The notes under the pieces were generated by a model that did no database searches, was not told the origin of the DNA, and was given only the letters and a program-made list of their open reading frames with translations. Source: Pseudoalteromonas lipolytica (GTDB lineage: Bacteria > Pseudomonadota > Gammaproteobacteria > Enterobacterales > Alteromonadaceae). Taken from it: DNA of 64,000 nucleotides. Numbering within the stretch: position 1 is the stretch's first letter; each line of letters starts with the position of its first letter. This document shows, piece after piece, positions 18,415 through 27,806 of the stretch. Made by a program: the position numbers and the translations under genes. The DNA lies in the NCBI RefSeq assembly GCF_900116435.1, contig NZ_FPAZ01000011.1, positions 62,001 through 126,000 on the forward strand, in the 5' to 3' direction.

Positions 18415-19599
18415 ATGACCCAAGTAGATGTAATTGTGATTGGCGCCGGTGCCGCAGGTTTAATGTGTGCAGCACAAGCAGGTTACCGAGGCCGAGCGGT
18501 TACAGTGCTTGATATGGGTAAAAAGCCGGGCCGTAAAATTTTAATCAGCGGTGGTGGACGGTGTAACTTCACCAATGAAAATGCCAGTCCAGATAATTAC
18601 TTATGTACAAACCCTCATTTCGTAAAGTCGTGTTTAAGTCGCTATACCCAACACGACTTTATTGAGTTGGTAGACCGCCATGGTTTGGCGTATCACCATA
18701 AAACACTGGGTCAATTATTTTGTGACAACAGCGCTCAAGATATTGTTGATATTTTATTGACTGAATGTGAGTGGGCGGGCGTGAACATAGCCTTGCGCAA
18801 CGAAGTGCTTAGCGTCACAAAAACTGATGCAGGGTACGAGGTAATAACCGAGCAAGATACTTATCAATGTGAATCGCTGGTGGTTGCATCGGGTGGCTTA
18901 ACAATGCCAAAACTGGGTGCATCGCCCATTGGCTACAAAATTGCTGAGCAATTTGGCTTAACGGTTTTACCCACAATGGCAGCGCTTGTGCCATTCACTT
19001 TGCACCAGCACGATAAAGATCGTTTTGATGGACTGTCGGGGATCAGTATTCCGTGTGTGGTAACAAGTGAAGACGGTACACAATTTAAAGAAAACATACT
19101 CTTTACTCACCGTGGTTTGTCGGGACCTGCTATTTTACAAATTAGCTCATTTTGGCGCGCAGGGCAGAGTGTGTATATTAATTTATTACCAGCGATCGAT
19201 TTAAAACAGCAGCTTGAAGAGTGGCGTCAAAGCCAAGGCCAAAAGTCGCTAAAAAATACCCTCGCGACGATATTGCCAAAGCGTTTTGTAGAGATGCTGC
19301 ACGACACCAAAGCTATTCCTGATTGTAATGTTAATCAGCTAACCCACACGCAAATAGATGCGCTGCACGACTACATCCACAACTGGCAAATAAAACCTAA
19401 CGGCACCGAAGGGTATCGCACTGCAGAGGTCACGCTAGGCGGTGTAGACACCGATGAGTTAAGCTCAAAAACCTTCGAAGCCAAAAAAGCACCCGGCCTT
19501 TACTTTATCGGCGAAGTTACCGACGTGACAGGCTGGTTAGGCGGCTACAACTTCCAATACGCTTGGAGCTGTGGCTTTGCAGCAGGGCAGTATTGTTGA
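18415..19599 (+). CDS. NAD(P)/FAD-dependent oxidoreductase, HI0933/YhiN family
   Basis: This 394-residue flavoprotein has an N-terminal dinucleotide fold VIVIGAGAAGLMCAAQAG, the family signature GRKILISGGGRCNFTN, and a C-terminal TGWLGGYNFQYAWSCGFAAGQ that closes the FAD site. It belongs to the HI0933 (YhiN/BaiN-like) family. E. coli YhiN has no well-established reaction, so I give no gene symbol. Length is typical (about 390-400). It is monocistronic and ends at the edge of the accessory island. Confidence 0.88.
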   Translation: MTQVDVIVIGAGAAGLMCAAQAGYRGRAVTVLDMGKKPGRKILISGGGRCNFTNENASPDNYLCTNPHFVKSCLSRYTQHDFIELVDRHGLAYHHKTLGQLFCDNSAQDIVDILLTECEWAGVNIALRNEVLSVTKTDAGYEVITEQDTYQCESLVVASGGLTMPKLGASPIGYKIAEQFGLTVLPTMAALVPFTLHQHDKDRFDGLSGISIPCVVTSEDGTQFKENILFTHRGLSGPAILQISSFWRAGQSVYINLLPAIDLKQQLEEWRQSQGQKSLKNTLATILPKRFVEMLHDTKAIPDCNVNQLTHTQIDALHDYIHNWQIKPNGTEGYRTAEVTLGGVDTDELSSKTFEAKKAPGLYFIGEVTDVTGWLGGYNFQYAWSCGFAAGQYC

Positions 19600-20225
19600 T
19601 AAACAATCGCTAGTTTTTAGGGGAAAGTAGTTAGATGTTAGGGGGGAGTACAGAGTTTTTGTTTACAGGAACTAGACTCTAGGAGTTAGGCTCTAGACTG
19701 GCACTTGCTTGTAGGTCGTGCTTTAGCGCGTTATCAATATGACGGCATAAATGACGACCTACATAATTTTACTTAAACTAGAAACTCGATATCTATTCCC
19801 GTCATTCTCTCCTCAACAAGCCGCAAACTTGAATACGTAAACCCAGCACTAAAAAACGATTAGGTTTCGAACATGGTATTGTTATAACTCATGCATATGG
19901 CAGGTAGTTAAATAAAACTATTCGCGCCAAGCTTAATCATTTTACTGTTCCCATGGCAGAGGTAAAGAAGCAAGACCTGACCCCATGTGATGTACTTGTG
20001 ATCTGTGCGAATAACTTTAACGAATGAAATAGAAGTTTAATAGCAGCACATAATTTATGACTTGTACGGTTTTCCAAGGTAATAATGGGATAGTAAAAAA
20101 GGCTTATATCACTACATGTACATGTTTCACTAATCTAATGTATTAGTTTGAGAATAATTAGCTTGTGTTTTTTCAAAGAGAAATGTTATTAATAAATGGT
20201 AAAAATAAATTAAAGGGATGTAATT
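19600..20225. other. Intergenic region at the left edge of the accessory island
   Basis: This 626-base stretch has no convincing gene. It contains a repeat-like patch of CTAGACTCTAGGAGTTAGG around 19673-19697, a REP-like palindrome at 19710-19763, and an AGCAAGACCTGACCCC sequence near 19968-19984 of a kind I associate from memory with REP elements and transposase relics. The last 150 bases are strongly AT-rich and probably carry the promoter of the downstream four-gene operon. Confidence 0.5.
19710..19763. repeat. REP-like imperfect palindrome
   Basis: TGTAGGTCGT at 19710-19719 is matched exactly by ACGACCTACA at 19754-19763, giving 10-bp arms around a 34-base centre that includes GCTTTAGCGCG. 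This is the form of a repetitive extragenic palindrome. No second copy was noticed in the window. Confidence 0.5.
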
Positions 20226-21326
20226 TTGTCTGTGAACCTTATCTTTGCTGTAATTCATCAGCTTGTTAAAGAACCTCGAGAGCGATTAATGCCGTCAGTT
20301 ATTGTTGATGATGTTTTAGATTGCACTTTAGATACTGTCGATACTTTAGTTAGAGATGTAATTAGGCTTTATGGTACTAAAGATAACAATGCGGTATTTG
20401 GCACCTTTGGTAGTGAAGATGAGGTAGGGACCTTTCCAAGGCATTTCGATACTTTTCTTAATGAAAACTGTACAGCTGAAAGCTTTTTGGCTCTGACACA
20501 TCGAGCAATGAGATCCCTTGAAGTTAAATCAAGAGATGTTAACTTTGCTTCTGGCGGTTACCTTCTGTTTTCGTTATATGAAAACGGAGGGCAGCAGTTC
20601 TTAATAGTTGCGATGATCAAGCAAAAAGAAGGGTTACAGTTAGATGAAAACTTAGTCCCTGTAGGTATCATCGAACTAGATCTAAATAAACTACACCAAG
20701 CTGCAAAGATCAACTTCTCTAGATATGCTCAATATCAAAATGCTGAAGAAGAAGAGCAGCAAGAGCTGAGCTATTTGAGCTTTGTTAGCCCTAAGTCCAA
20801 CCAAAGTGCATCAGGATATTTTATTAAGGCTTTGGGTTGTAGTAAGGGGATAGCGGCTTCTACGGCTACAAGCGGTTGTATTAGCGGTATAACTAGCTTT
20901 TTCCAATCTAAAAGTGAATTAAGAGAAAGTAAAACTGAAGCAAGAAAAGATGTCATTACTTACCTTAGAGAATGTATCAGTCTGAATAGGCAGGCAACAA
21001 TCGGTGACGTCGTTGGTTCAGTTAGATCGTGTTATCCCTCGAACTATGAAGAAGAAGATAAGGTAGTTCTTGATAATGAATTAAATGCTCTTTTGAATAG
21101 TGATGAATATCAAGTCCCCTCTACTTTTGTAGTACATGAATCTACTGTAAATAAAAAAGCTAGAATTAAGGTAAAGTCTGATAACTGGCAAGCCCAATTA
21201 GAAAAAAGCGCTCTCGGAGTGACAAGTGACGCAGAAATTCATTTTGATAGGGAAAATCGAAAGCTAACATTTAACCGTTTAAGTAATGAAGCTATAAATA
21301 CCATCACAGACAGATTAAGAGATTAA
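20226..21326 (+). CDS. Nucleoid-associated protein, YejK/NdpA (NA37) family
   Basis: This 366-residue protein resembles E. coli YejK (NdpA). The N-terminus SVNLIFAVIHQLVKEPRE matches the YejK start pattern, the middle YLSFVSPKSNQ...YFIKALGCSKGI aligns with the YejK segment YLTFLKGR...FFMDFLGASEG, and the C-terminus AEIHFDRENRKLTFNRL is the conserved closing strand. YejK binds the nucleoid. Here the gene is an accessory paralogue heading an operon with an MBL hydrolase and a protease-NTPase. The start is TTG at 20226 with AAGGGATG upstream. A GTG two codons later is an alternative. The next gene begins 2 bases after the stop. Confidence 0.82.
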   Translation: MSVNLIFAVIHQLVKEPRERLMPSVIVDDVLDCTLDTVDTLVRDVIRLYGTKDNNAVFGTFGSEDEVGTFPRHFDTFLNENCTAESFLALTHRAMRSLEVKSRDVNFASGGYLLFSLYENGGQQFLIVAMIKQKEGLQLDENLVPVGIIELDLNKLHQAAKINFSRYAQYQNAEEEEQQELSYLSFVSPKSNQSASGYFIKALGCSKGIAASTATSGCISGITSFFQSKSELRESKTEARKDVITYLRECISLNRQATIGDVVGSVRSCYPSNYEEEDKVVLDNELNALLNSDEYQVPSTFVVHESTVNKKARIKVKSDNWQAQLEKSALGVTSDAEIHFDRENRKLTFNRLSNEAINTITDRLRD

Positions 21327-21328
21327 TT

Positions 21329-22657
21329 GTGAGTACGCAAATTACTGCTTTAGAGAAAGTAGTGTCTTTGTACCGCTTGATCGGCTGTCCGCGAGTTGAT
21401 AATGGAATATTTACTGCCGAAATAGAAGTTACTTCAGAGTTGAAGTGTGCAATGAACAATTGCGAGGAACTATCAACGTCATATGGTGAGTTCGACGAAC
21501 TATTAAAGAATAATAGTGTTGATATATCTTCCCCTTCTGAAATTTCAGAAGGAGATACCATAAAACTAAAATGGAAAATCGCTACAAACGGTTCTGTTTT
21601 ATTTTTTAATTCTTATGCTGATCTACTTGAGAATCATAAATCTGTATTCCGAGGAGAAAGCTTAGATCAATTCTACATAGCGCAGGACAACGTTTTATCA
21701 ACTGAAAACGGTGAAAATTCGCGCCTAGCAACTTTAACAAGTGTTGTTAACTTAATTTCATTACTTTCAAAAATAGCTCATTACCATGATGAGAAAACAA
21801 AAGAAGATGTCTTTAGATTGGTGTTTATACTCACTGAAAAAGATACTCATAAACCATATGTATTGAAAACATTATTTCACGAAGAAGATCTATCTTTAAA
21901 TGCAATTGACTTATCGACCCTCAATGAGTTGATTGAAGCTCAAGAGTGTAACCATGCCCATGCATCTGAAAAGCTCGGAATTTTTCGTTTTGCACTTGCG
22001 AATATCATTTCGCAATGTCCTCCAAACGAGAATGTATTTAGCTATTTATTAAAACATTGGAGCATATTACTTAAAGAGTACAAAGCCAGTTTTGATATGT
22101 ATATCAGTGGTTTCTCTTTTAATAAGGTTCGAACGGAATTAGCAAAAGCCGAGATTGACTTGGCAAGTTCATTGTCAAAAGTAATGAATGATATAACAGG
22201 AAAGCTATTTGGTATCCCAATATCCTTAGTTGCTCTGATTTCGATGCTTAAGATTGACTCTATAGCTGAAAATGTCGTGCTTGTAGTTGGTAATTTGCTA
22301 TTTAGTCTCATCGTTAGTGGGCTTGTTAGAAATCAACTATTGTTGAGACAGAGTATAAACATTGGTGCTAACTTAACTTTTAGCACTTATAAGGTTGAAA
22401 ATGGAAGTTACCCTTACGATTTGAAAAAATGTTTAACACGATCTGAGGCTACTTTTAAATCACAATCGCGTTTCCTATTATTAGGATTATGGTCTGCGAG
22501 GATTATAGCTTGGCTAGTAACTTTCATTGCTGTTTATATATTCATTGAAAAATTTGGTAATGGCAGCCACTTTTGGGTGGATTTTAAAAATTTGTTTAGT
22601 AACTTTATTGATTATATTTCAAACTGTTATGTATTAACTTATCCTATTATTTTCTGA
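21329..22657 (+). CDS. Unrecognised membrane protein of the accessory operon
   Basis: The protein has 442 residues and I do not recognise its family. The first 290 residues look soluble and cytosolic. After that come predicted membrane segments at about 296-308, 312-335 and 382-408, and a short hydrophobic C-terminus (NCYVLTYPIIF). No enzymatic motif is evident. It starts with GTG 2 bases after the nucleoid-associated protein gene and ends 8 bases before the MBL gene, so it is probably translated with them. A plausible job is membrane anchoring, or an effector that acts on the inner membrane when the system is triggered, but this is inference only. Confidence 0.7.
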   Translation: MSTQITALEKVVSLYRLIGCPRVDNGIFTAEIEVTSELKCAMNNCEELSTSYGEFDELLKNNSVDISSPSEISEGDTIKLKWKIATNGSVLFFNSYADLLENHKSVFRGESLDQFYIAQDNVLSTENGENSRLATLTSVVNLISLLSKIAHYHDEKTKEDVFRLVFILTEKDTHKPYVLKTLFHEEDLSLNAIDLSTLNELIEAQECNHAHASEKLGIFRFALANIISQCPPNENVFSYLLKHWSILLKEYKASFDMYISGFSFNKVRTELAKAEIDLASSLSKVMNDITGKLFGIPISLVALISMLKIDSIAENVVLVVGNLLFSLIVSGLVRNQLLLRQSINIGANLTFSTYKVENGSYPYDLKKCLTRSEATFKSQSRFLLLGLWSARIIAWLVTFIAVYIFIEKFGNGSHFWVDFKNLFSNFIDYISNCYVLTYPIIF

Positions 22658-22665
22658 GAACTATT

Positions 22666-23682
22666 TTGGCTCTAGTTATTACAATCTTTAAAGCAAACTA
22701 CGGGGATGCTTTTTTAATTAAAGAGCTTTCTTCTGGTAAGCAATTCATAGTTGACTGTGGTTTTAAGTTGACTTATAGACAACATATAAAAAAGAAAACA
22801 AATTCAGTTGATTTTATTATTTTGACTCACTCTGATGAAGATCATATTAATGGGGCTTTCCCATTATTAGAAGATTATCCAGAATACTTTTCATTAAATA
22901 AAGTTTACGTTAACTCACCTGAATCTATTGCTGTACCTAGAGTCGCCGGTGGTATATCAATAAAACAGGCCAATTCATTGTTTAAATTGTTAAATGAAAA
23001 GGCAGTACAATTTGAAGGCCTAACGCAAGGAGAAGTATTAGAGATTTCGGATGACTTCTCATTAGAAATTATTTCTCCAACTAGTGATGACTTAGAGTGT
23101 TTTCATAAAAAATTTATTGAGGAAATAACTAGCGATTTATCTGATAAAAAAGAGACTGATATATCATCGAATGTTGCCACAAAAACTATTACAGAATGGG
23201 CTGAGTTACCAGACTCGTTTCTGAAAAAGTCCGACGATATTGCTAATACAAGTTCTATTGCTTTCATCCTTAACTATAAAGATAAAAAAGTACTATTTTT
23301 AGCTGATTCACACCCAGAAGTAATTTCAGACTATTTTCAGCAGCAAGGCTTTAGTTCCGAAAAAAAGGCTGTATTTGATTATATTAAGTTATCTCACCAT
23401 GGCAGCGCAAAGAGTATTTCAAAACGTTTAATCAGTATGGTTAGCTGTAATAATTATATTATAAGCACTAATGGTGGGAAGGCTAGGAGCAAACATCCAA
23501 GTGTTGAGACAATTGCGAAGCTAGCAATTTTAGTCGATAGGAATAAGAATGATGAAATTAACTTTTATTTTAATCATTCAGTTTCAGCTATTGAAACAAG
23601 AAATGGTTCATTATTAAGTGAAAATGAACGCCTTTTATATAAAATAAATTACATAGAACAAAATGAGATTACATTGACATGA
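22666..23682 (+). CDS. MBL-fold hydrolase, ComEC/Rec2-like
   Basis: This 338-residue protein is a stand-alone metallo-beta-lactamase-fold domain. The metal motif THSDEDH occupies residues 54-60 (His55, Asp57, Asp59, His60), followed by KKVLFLADSHPE where the family usually has LTGD, and KLSHHGSAKS with His244/His245. It resembles the hydrolase domain of ComEC and free-standing relatives that often sit beside NTPases in defence loci. The start is TTG at 22666 with only a weak GAGA upstream. The 3' end overlaps the next gene by ATGA. A nuclease or phosphodiesterase activity is likely from the family, but the substrate is unknown. Confidence 0.88.
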   Translation: MALVITIFKANYGDAFLIKELSSGKQFIVDCGFKLTYRQHIKKKTNSVDFIILTHSDEDHINGAFPLLEDYPEYFSLNKVYVNSPESIAVPRVAGGISIKQANSLFKLLNEKAVQFEGLTQGEVLEISDDFSLEIISPTSDDLECFHKKFIEEITSDLSDKKETDISSNVATKTITEWAELPDSFLKKSDDIANTSSIAFILNYKDKKVLFLADSHPEVISDYFQQQGFSSEKKAVFDYIKLSHHGSAKSISKRLISMVSCNNYIISTNGGKARSKHPSVETIAKLAILVDRNKNDEINFYFNHSVSAIETRNGSLLSENERLLYKINYIEQNEITLT

Positions 23683-26600
23683 ATCACTTAACATTACTGC
23701 CCTATACGACAGTTCAAATCTCTAAAGGACCTATCTATCTGGGAAGTGCTGTACTCGTAAAGGTCAGGAATGCATTTTATGTCTTAAGTTCTGCCCACGT
23801 TACTTTTGGAGAAGGATGTGAGCAATATAATGATGAACTTTGCTCTACATTAACTTATAAAGCAGAATCTGAAAAAATAGAAAACTTAACTTTTATTAAA
23901 ATGTTAGGCAATCTCGAAATATTTAAGACTTATGACATTATTGCTATTGAGGTTGACGTTGCTCTAAATAACGAAGGTTTCCCAGAGATATTTTTTACTA
24001 TTGATACAGATAAGCCTGAGCTGGAGTTTATTTTTAAAGGTAGGGTGAAGTCTGAAAGTGGAAAAACTTATTCAATAAGCCCCTGTACCAAGAATAGTAC
24101 TGGGGGTACTGATATACACTTAGAAATACCAGCAAAATTCTACACTGATTTTAAAGGCGAAACAGGGGCTGAAGTGCTGCAAGGACTTTCTGGTAGTGGC
24201 GTATTTATTCACGATAATAATTCAGACAAGGCTTTTCTTACTTCAATAGTAAAGTCTGTTAGTGACGATAATTTTGTGGGTGTTAATTGTACTTGTATAT
24301 CTTTATACAAGGAGCATTTAATTCCTGAAATTGAGCTGATAGATTATGAGAAATATGCAATTGAAGATAATGCCAATTATCATATTAAAGAAAAATGTAC
24401 ATCAACAAATGTTGAAGTAGAAGAACTAACTCGCTCGATTTTACAAAGTTTGCAATCTCAATTAATGCCATCTTCTCTATCTGGTAATACAGATATTGCT
24501 TTATCACATATGTCACCTCTAAGCTTAATAGAAAGTGTTCCACTTCCTACAGCAATAGCGACGAGACAAAAACTAATTGATGGTACTGTTTATTCGCTTG
24601 AAAACAATAACACTGCTTGGTTGTTTGGAGCAGCTGGCGTTGGAAAAACGGTTGCGGCTAAGGTGGCTGCAAAAAAAATAGGAGGTAGTTGGGTAAGTGT
24701 TAATCTAAGAGGATTGAACTCTAAAGAAGTTAGTCAAATTCTAGTAAGTTCTTTAGCTGACCTGCAACACCGAGAAATTACAGGAATCCTTATTGATGAC
24801 TTTGATTGTGATCATACGCCTATGATTCATGAGAGGCTGTTAAACCTCCATGGTTTTTGCATTAAAAGTAACGTTTTTATACTTTTTACATCTTCAAAAT
24901 CAATAGATGTAGATTTCCTTTCTTCAGCTAATCTACTTCATGAAGTTGAGCAGAAAGTTGATGATTTCTCTGAGGAAGATATTAAAGAAATTTTATTAGC
25001 GTTGGATGTTACAGAGGATTACTGGGCTCGATATATTTATTTATCAACAGGTGGAGGTCATCCACAATTAGTTACTGCAATGATCCACAGTATGAAAACA
25101 AGTAATTGGAGCATTGAAGAGTTTTGGACCCTAAATTCTTTGCTACAAAAAAATGATTCTGTAGAAAAAGTTAAAAAGAAAACAAGGGAGCGATTACTTC
25201 ATGAGCTTTCACCAAGTGCGAGAGGGCTTGTCGAGCGAATATCACTAATTACAGGAAAGTTTGATAGGAATTTGGTACTTGATCTAGCTTTAGTCTCTCC
25301 TAAAGTTACGGATGCAGGAATTACTTTTGATCAACTTATAGGTGCTTGGGTCGATCAACATGAGGGGAACCGTTTTTCCTTATCTCCTTTGTTGTCTAAT
25401 TTTGCAGCTGCAACTTTGACTAAACAACAACAGAAAAAATTTCAATGTGAAATAGCAGACTCAATTCTCCGAGCAAGAGTAATAGACCCTATCACCATGA
25501 ATAGTGCTTTTTTTGCTGCATTTGCAGGTGAAAATGCTAGAGCACTTACGTTATTGAGCTGTTTAATCATTACATCTGAGCTAAGTGACCTACAAATTAT
25601 TGCACCACACTTAATAATGTTCACTTTTTTTAATTCAGAACAATTGATATTTGAGCAAGACTTAAACGTAAATATTATGCTACGAGGCTCTCAACTTTTA
25701 CTTTTAGCATGCCTTGAAGACAAAAAAGAGAGTTACTTAGAAGCCTTTGAAAGATTTGAAATAGAAGCTGATATGGCTGATGTTCAAAAGTCTGGTAGTG
25801 CGGTTTTGGTTCGTATATTAATTTATTCAAAACTCTTAATGTCTCGGCCGAAGTTTGGAAACTTACCAAACTGGGAATTAACAGTAACCAAGTTAGATTC
25901 TCTATTTAAAAATAAAGCTGATTTACTTCCTTCTTCAATACCCCATAAAGAAATACCGATAGAAGTAGATGGAAATCCATCGATAAGTATTTTTATTATG
26001 AATCAGATTAGTCAGATAAAAAAAATAGAAGAATTAGTCACACTATTTAAATTTATTGATTCATGTGACGTTGAAACCAGAGATGATTTATTTAGAACTA
26101 TAACAAAAATCGATTCTGATATTGATGCACTCGTTAGAGGGGCATGGTTAAGCGAGTATGATAACTGTACTATCGATTGCGAAAAACATTCAGCTATTTT
26201 TGCTGAACTTGAGTGTTTTGCGAATAGCTGGGGAAATGATGATTTAGCTACTACTTGTGTGAAATTCTCAGCTGTTATTTGGGATGAAACAGGCAATAAT
26301 TATGATAAAGCTCTTGAGTTAATTGAAGCTGGCCTCAGGAAATATGGGAGTTTAAATAATTGCTTACTTAGAGCAAAAGCATTAGTTCTTTATCATAAAA
26401 AGGATTACGGAGTAAGTCTGGAAATTTCCAAGAAATTACTAGATGGTAAACAATCTAACCTTCAAAAAGGCGATGAGGTTTTTTTCTTGAGAAGAGCGGC
26501 AATTTGTGCAGAGTATGAAGGCGATTATACTTTGGCTTATCAATACTTTCAGCAGGGAGTTGATTTTTTAGATAAAGTTAATCAGTCAGAAAGCTTACCT

Positions 26601-27761
26601 ATGAAAATAGGACTTCAAGCCGATTCTGCGATAGTATTTTGGCATGCTGGAAAGCGAAAGGAAAGCCTCCAGAAACTAGCTGCATTATTTGAATTACTGG
26701 AAAGTATTGATCCAAAAAGTTCATTAAATGCCGCTCATTGTCATGCAGTGTCTCGACATATTTTATTATGGCTACTACAGGAGGCTAAAGAGCAAAAGCA
26801 GTTTTTAAATGATGGTGGAGATGTAGTTATATTCCCCGGAATTGTTAGTAATCCAGATCCTAGCAAAGATATAACTAAACACGTGTTAGCACCAATTGAA
26901 TTAGCTTGGTATATGTTAGCCTCTATAGAGAATTATTGTTTAATAGATGCAGGTATATCTTTAAAACTGGATGAACACTTACCTAATGGAACAATCGTTG
27001 ACGGCGATTGGATTTTGAGCTCCTCTAAATTAGATAAGTCAATTATAGAGCCTAGCGGAAAATCATTAGTAAATGCACTTAAACACTTCGTCCCTCACTT
27101 AAGTCTTGTTATTGATGAAGGAAATAGAGAAAAATCCGTAGACATCAACTTCACATATCAAACGTTACCAGAAGCAACAAATGATGACTTCATAAAACAT
27201 AGCGGTATTATAGAAAACTACATACTTGCATTTGTTACAAGCTGTGCATTACAAACCAAATGGGATGAAGTTGATAGGTTTGTTAAGTACCTTTCTATGG
27301 AGTCTGTAATGTATATTCGAGATGAATTAATAAGCATACTTAAAGGTCGCAATATAGAAGCAACTGATCCCCTTATAAATAATACTAAATTGATAATGTC
27401 TTTTAAGTATCAGCATCAAAGAACACCTATTGATTTTATCCGTGGAACTTTTTATTGCACACTAATATCTGTACAAGTAGGTATGGAGTTGAAACAATCC
27501 GATTTGATATCGAAATTAGCATTTGAATCACTAAAGAACAAATGGTTAGCTTTTGTGAGAGTCGGTGGGGGGTCGCTAGAAAAGTTAGCACTACATTTTT
27601 CAAATATAGATAAGGCTTTGTCAGTAAACGACTACTTCTGGACTAAGAATGTATTGTATTTATTGAAAGCAATATTACCTACACTATCCTTTGCTAATGA
27701 GGATGAATTTAAATCCAAATTGGACTTATTGATTTGGAAGCAAGTGAATAGGAATAATTAG
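23679..27761 (+). CDS. Trypsin-like protease fused to a STAND-like P-loop NTPase with helical repeats
   Basis: This protein has 1360 residues. Residues 1-240 look like a trypsin-fold protease with a complete triad: His40 (VLSSAHVTFG), Asp86 (TYDIIAIEV) and Ser171 (GLSGSGVFI). Residues about 290-560 form a P-loop NTPase with Walker A GAAGVGKT (317-324) and Walker B GILIDDFD (Asp373/Asp374), followed by a winged-helix-like part. From about 600 to the end the protein is helical, with TPR-like repeats around 880-1010 (LRAKALVLYHKKDYGVSLEI, YEGDYTLAYQYFQQG). This is the plan of a STAND sensor-effector. A C-terminal sensor binding a trigger and activating the N-terminal protease is the natural model, untested here. 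Confidence 0.85.
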   Translation: MNHLTLLPYTTVQISKGPIYLGSAVLVKVRNAFYVLSSAHVTFGEGCEQYNDELCSTLTYKAESEKIENLTFIKMLGNLEIFKTYDIIAIEVDVALNNEGFPEIFFTIDTDKPELEFIFKGRVKSESGKTYSISPCTKNSTGGTDIHLEIPAKFYTDFKGETGAEVLQGLSGSGVFIHDNNSDKAFLTSIVKSVSDDNFVGVNCTCISLYKEHLIPEIELIDYEKYAIEDNANYHIKEKCTSTNVEVEELTRSILQSLQSQLMPSSLSGNTDIALSHMSPLSLIESVPLPTAIATRQKLIDGTVYSLENNNTAWLFGAAGVGKTVAAKVAAKKIGGSWVSVNLRGLNSKEVSQILVSSLADLQHREITGILIDDFDCDHTPMIHERLLNLHGFCIKSNVFILFTSSKSIDVDFLSSANLLHEVEQKVDDFSEEDIKEILLALDVTEDYWARYIYLSTGGGHPQLVTAMIHSMKTSNWSIEEFWTLNSLLQKNDSVEKVKKKTRERLLHELSPSARGLVERISLITGKFDRNLVLDLALVSPKVTDAGITFDQLIGAWVDQHEGNRFSLSPLLSNFAAATLTKQQQKKFQCEIADSILRARVIDPITMNSAFFAAFAGENARALTLLSCLIITSELSDLQIIAPHLIMFTFFNSEQLIFEQDLNVNIMLRGSQLLLLACLEDKKESYLEAFERFEIEADMADVQKSGSAVLVRILIYSKLLMSRPKFGNLPNWELTVTKLDSLFKNKADLLPSSIPHKEIPIEVDGNPSISIFIMNQISQIKKIEELVTLFKFIDSCDVETRDDLFRTITKIDSDIDALVRGAWLSEYDNCTIDCEKHSAIFAELECFANSWGNDDLATTCVKFSAVIWDETGNNYDKALELIEAGLRKYGSLNNCLLRAKALVLYHKKDYGVSLEISKKLLDGKQSNLQKGDEVFFLRRAAICAEYEGDYTLAYQYFQQGVDFLDKVNQSESLPMKIGLQADSAIVFWHAGKRKESLQKLAALFELLESIDPKSSLNAAHCHAVSRHILLWLLQEAKEQKQFLNDGGDVVIFPGIVSNPDPSKDITKHVLAPIELAWYMLASIENYCLIDAGISLKLDEHLPNGTIVDGDWILSSSKLDKSIIEPSGKSLVNALKHFVPHLSLVIDEGNREKSVDINFTYQTLPEATNDDFIKHSGIIENYILAFVTSCALQTKWDEVDRFVKYLSMESVMYIRDELISILKGRNIEATDPLINNTKLIMSFKYQHQRTPIDFIRGTFYCTLISVQVGMELKQSDLISKLAFESLKNKWLAFVRVGGGSLEKLALHFSNIDKALSVNDYFWTKNVLYLLKAILPTLSFANEDEFKSKLDLLIWKQVNRNN

Positions 27762-27806
27762 TTCTACTTTTGGATATTCCTAGACCTGAGTTGTTAGTGT
27801 GTTACT

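Larger units (their letters stand above)
20226..27761 (+). other. Candidate four-gene conflict/defence operon
   Basis: Four genes run in one direction with gaps of 2 and 8 bases and a final 4-base overlap: a nucleoid-associated protein, a membrane protein, an MBL-fold hydrolase, and a protease-NTPase-repeat protein. The stretch is clearly more AT-rich than the core genes on both sides and lies between a conserved flavoprotein gene and a diguanylate cyclase gene. MBL plus trypsin-like protease plus STAND-like NTPase is a set I recall from AVAST-type antiviral loci. The fusion and the two extra genes set this one apart. Defence function is an inference. Confidence 0.6.
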
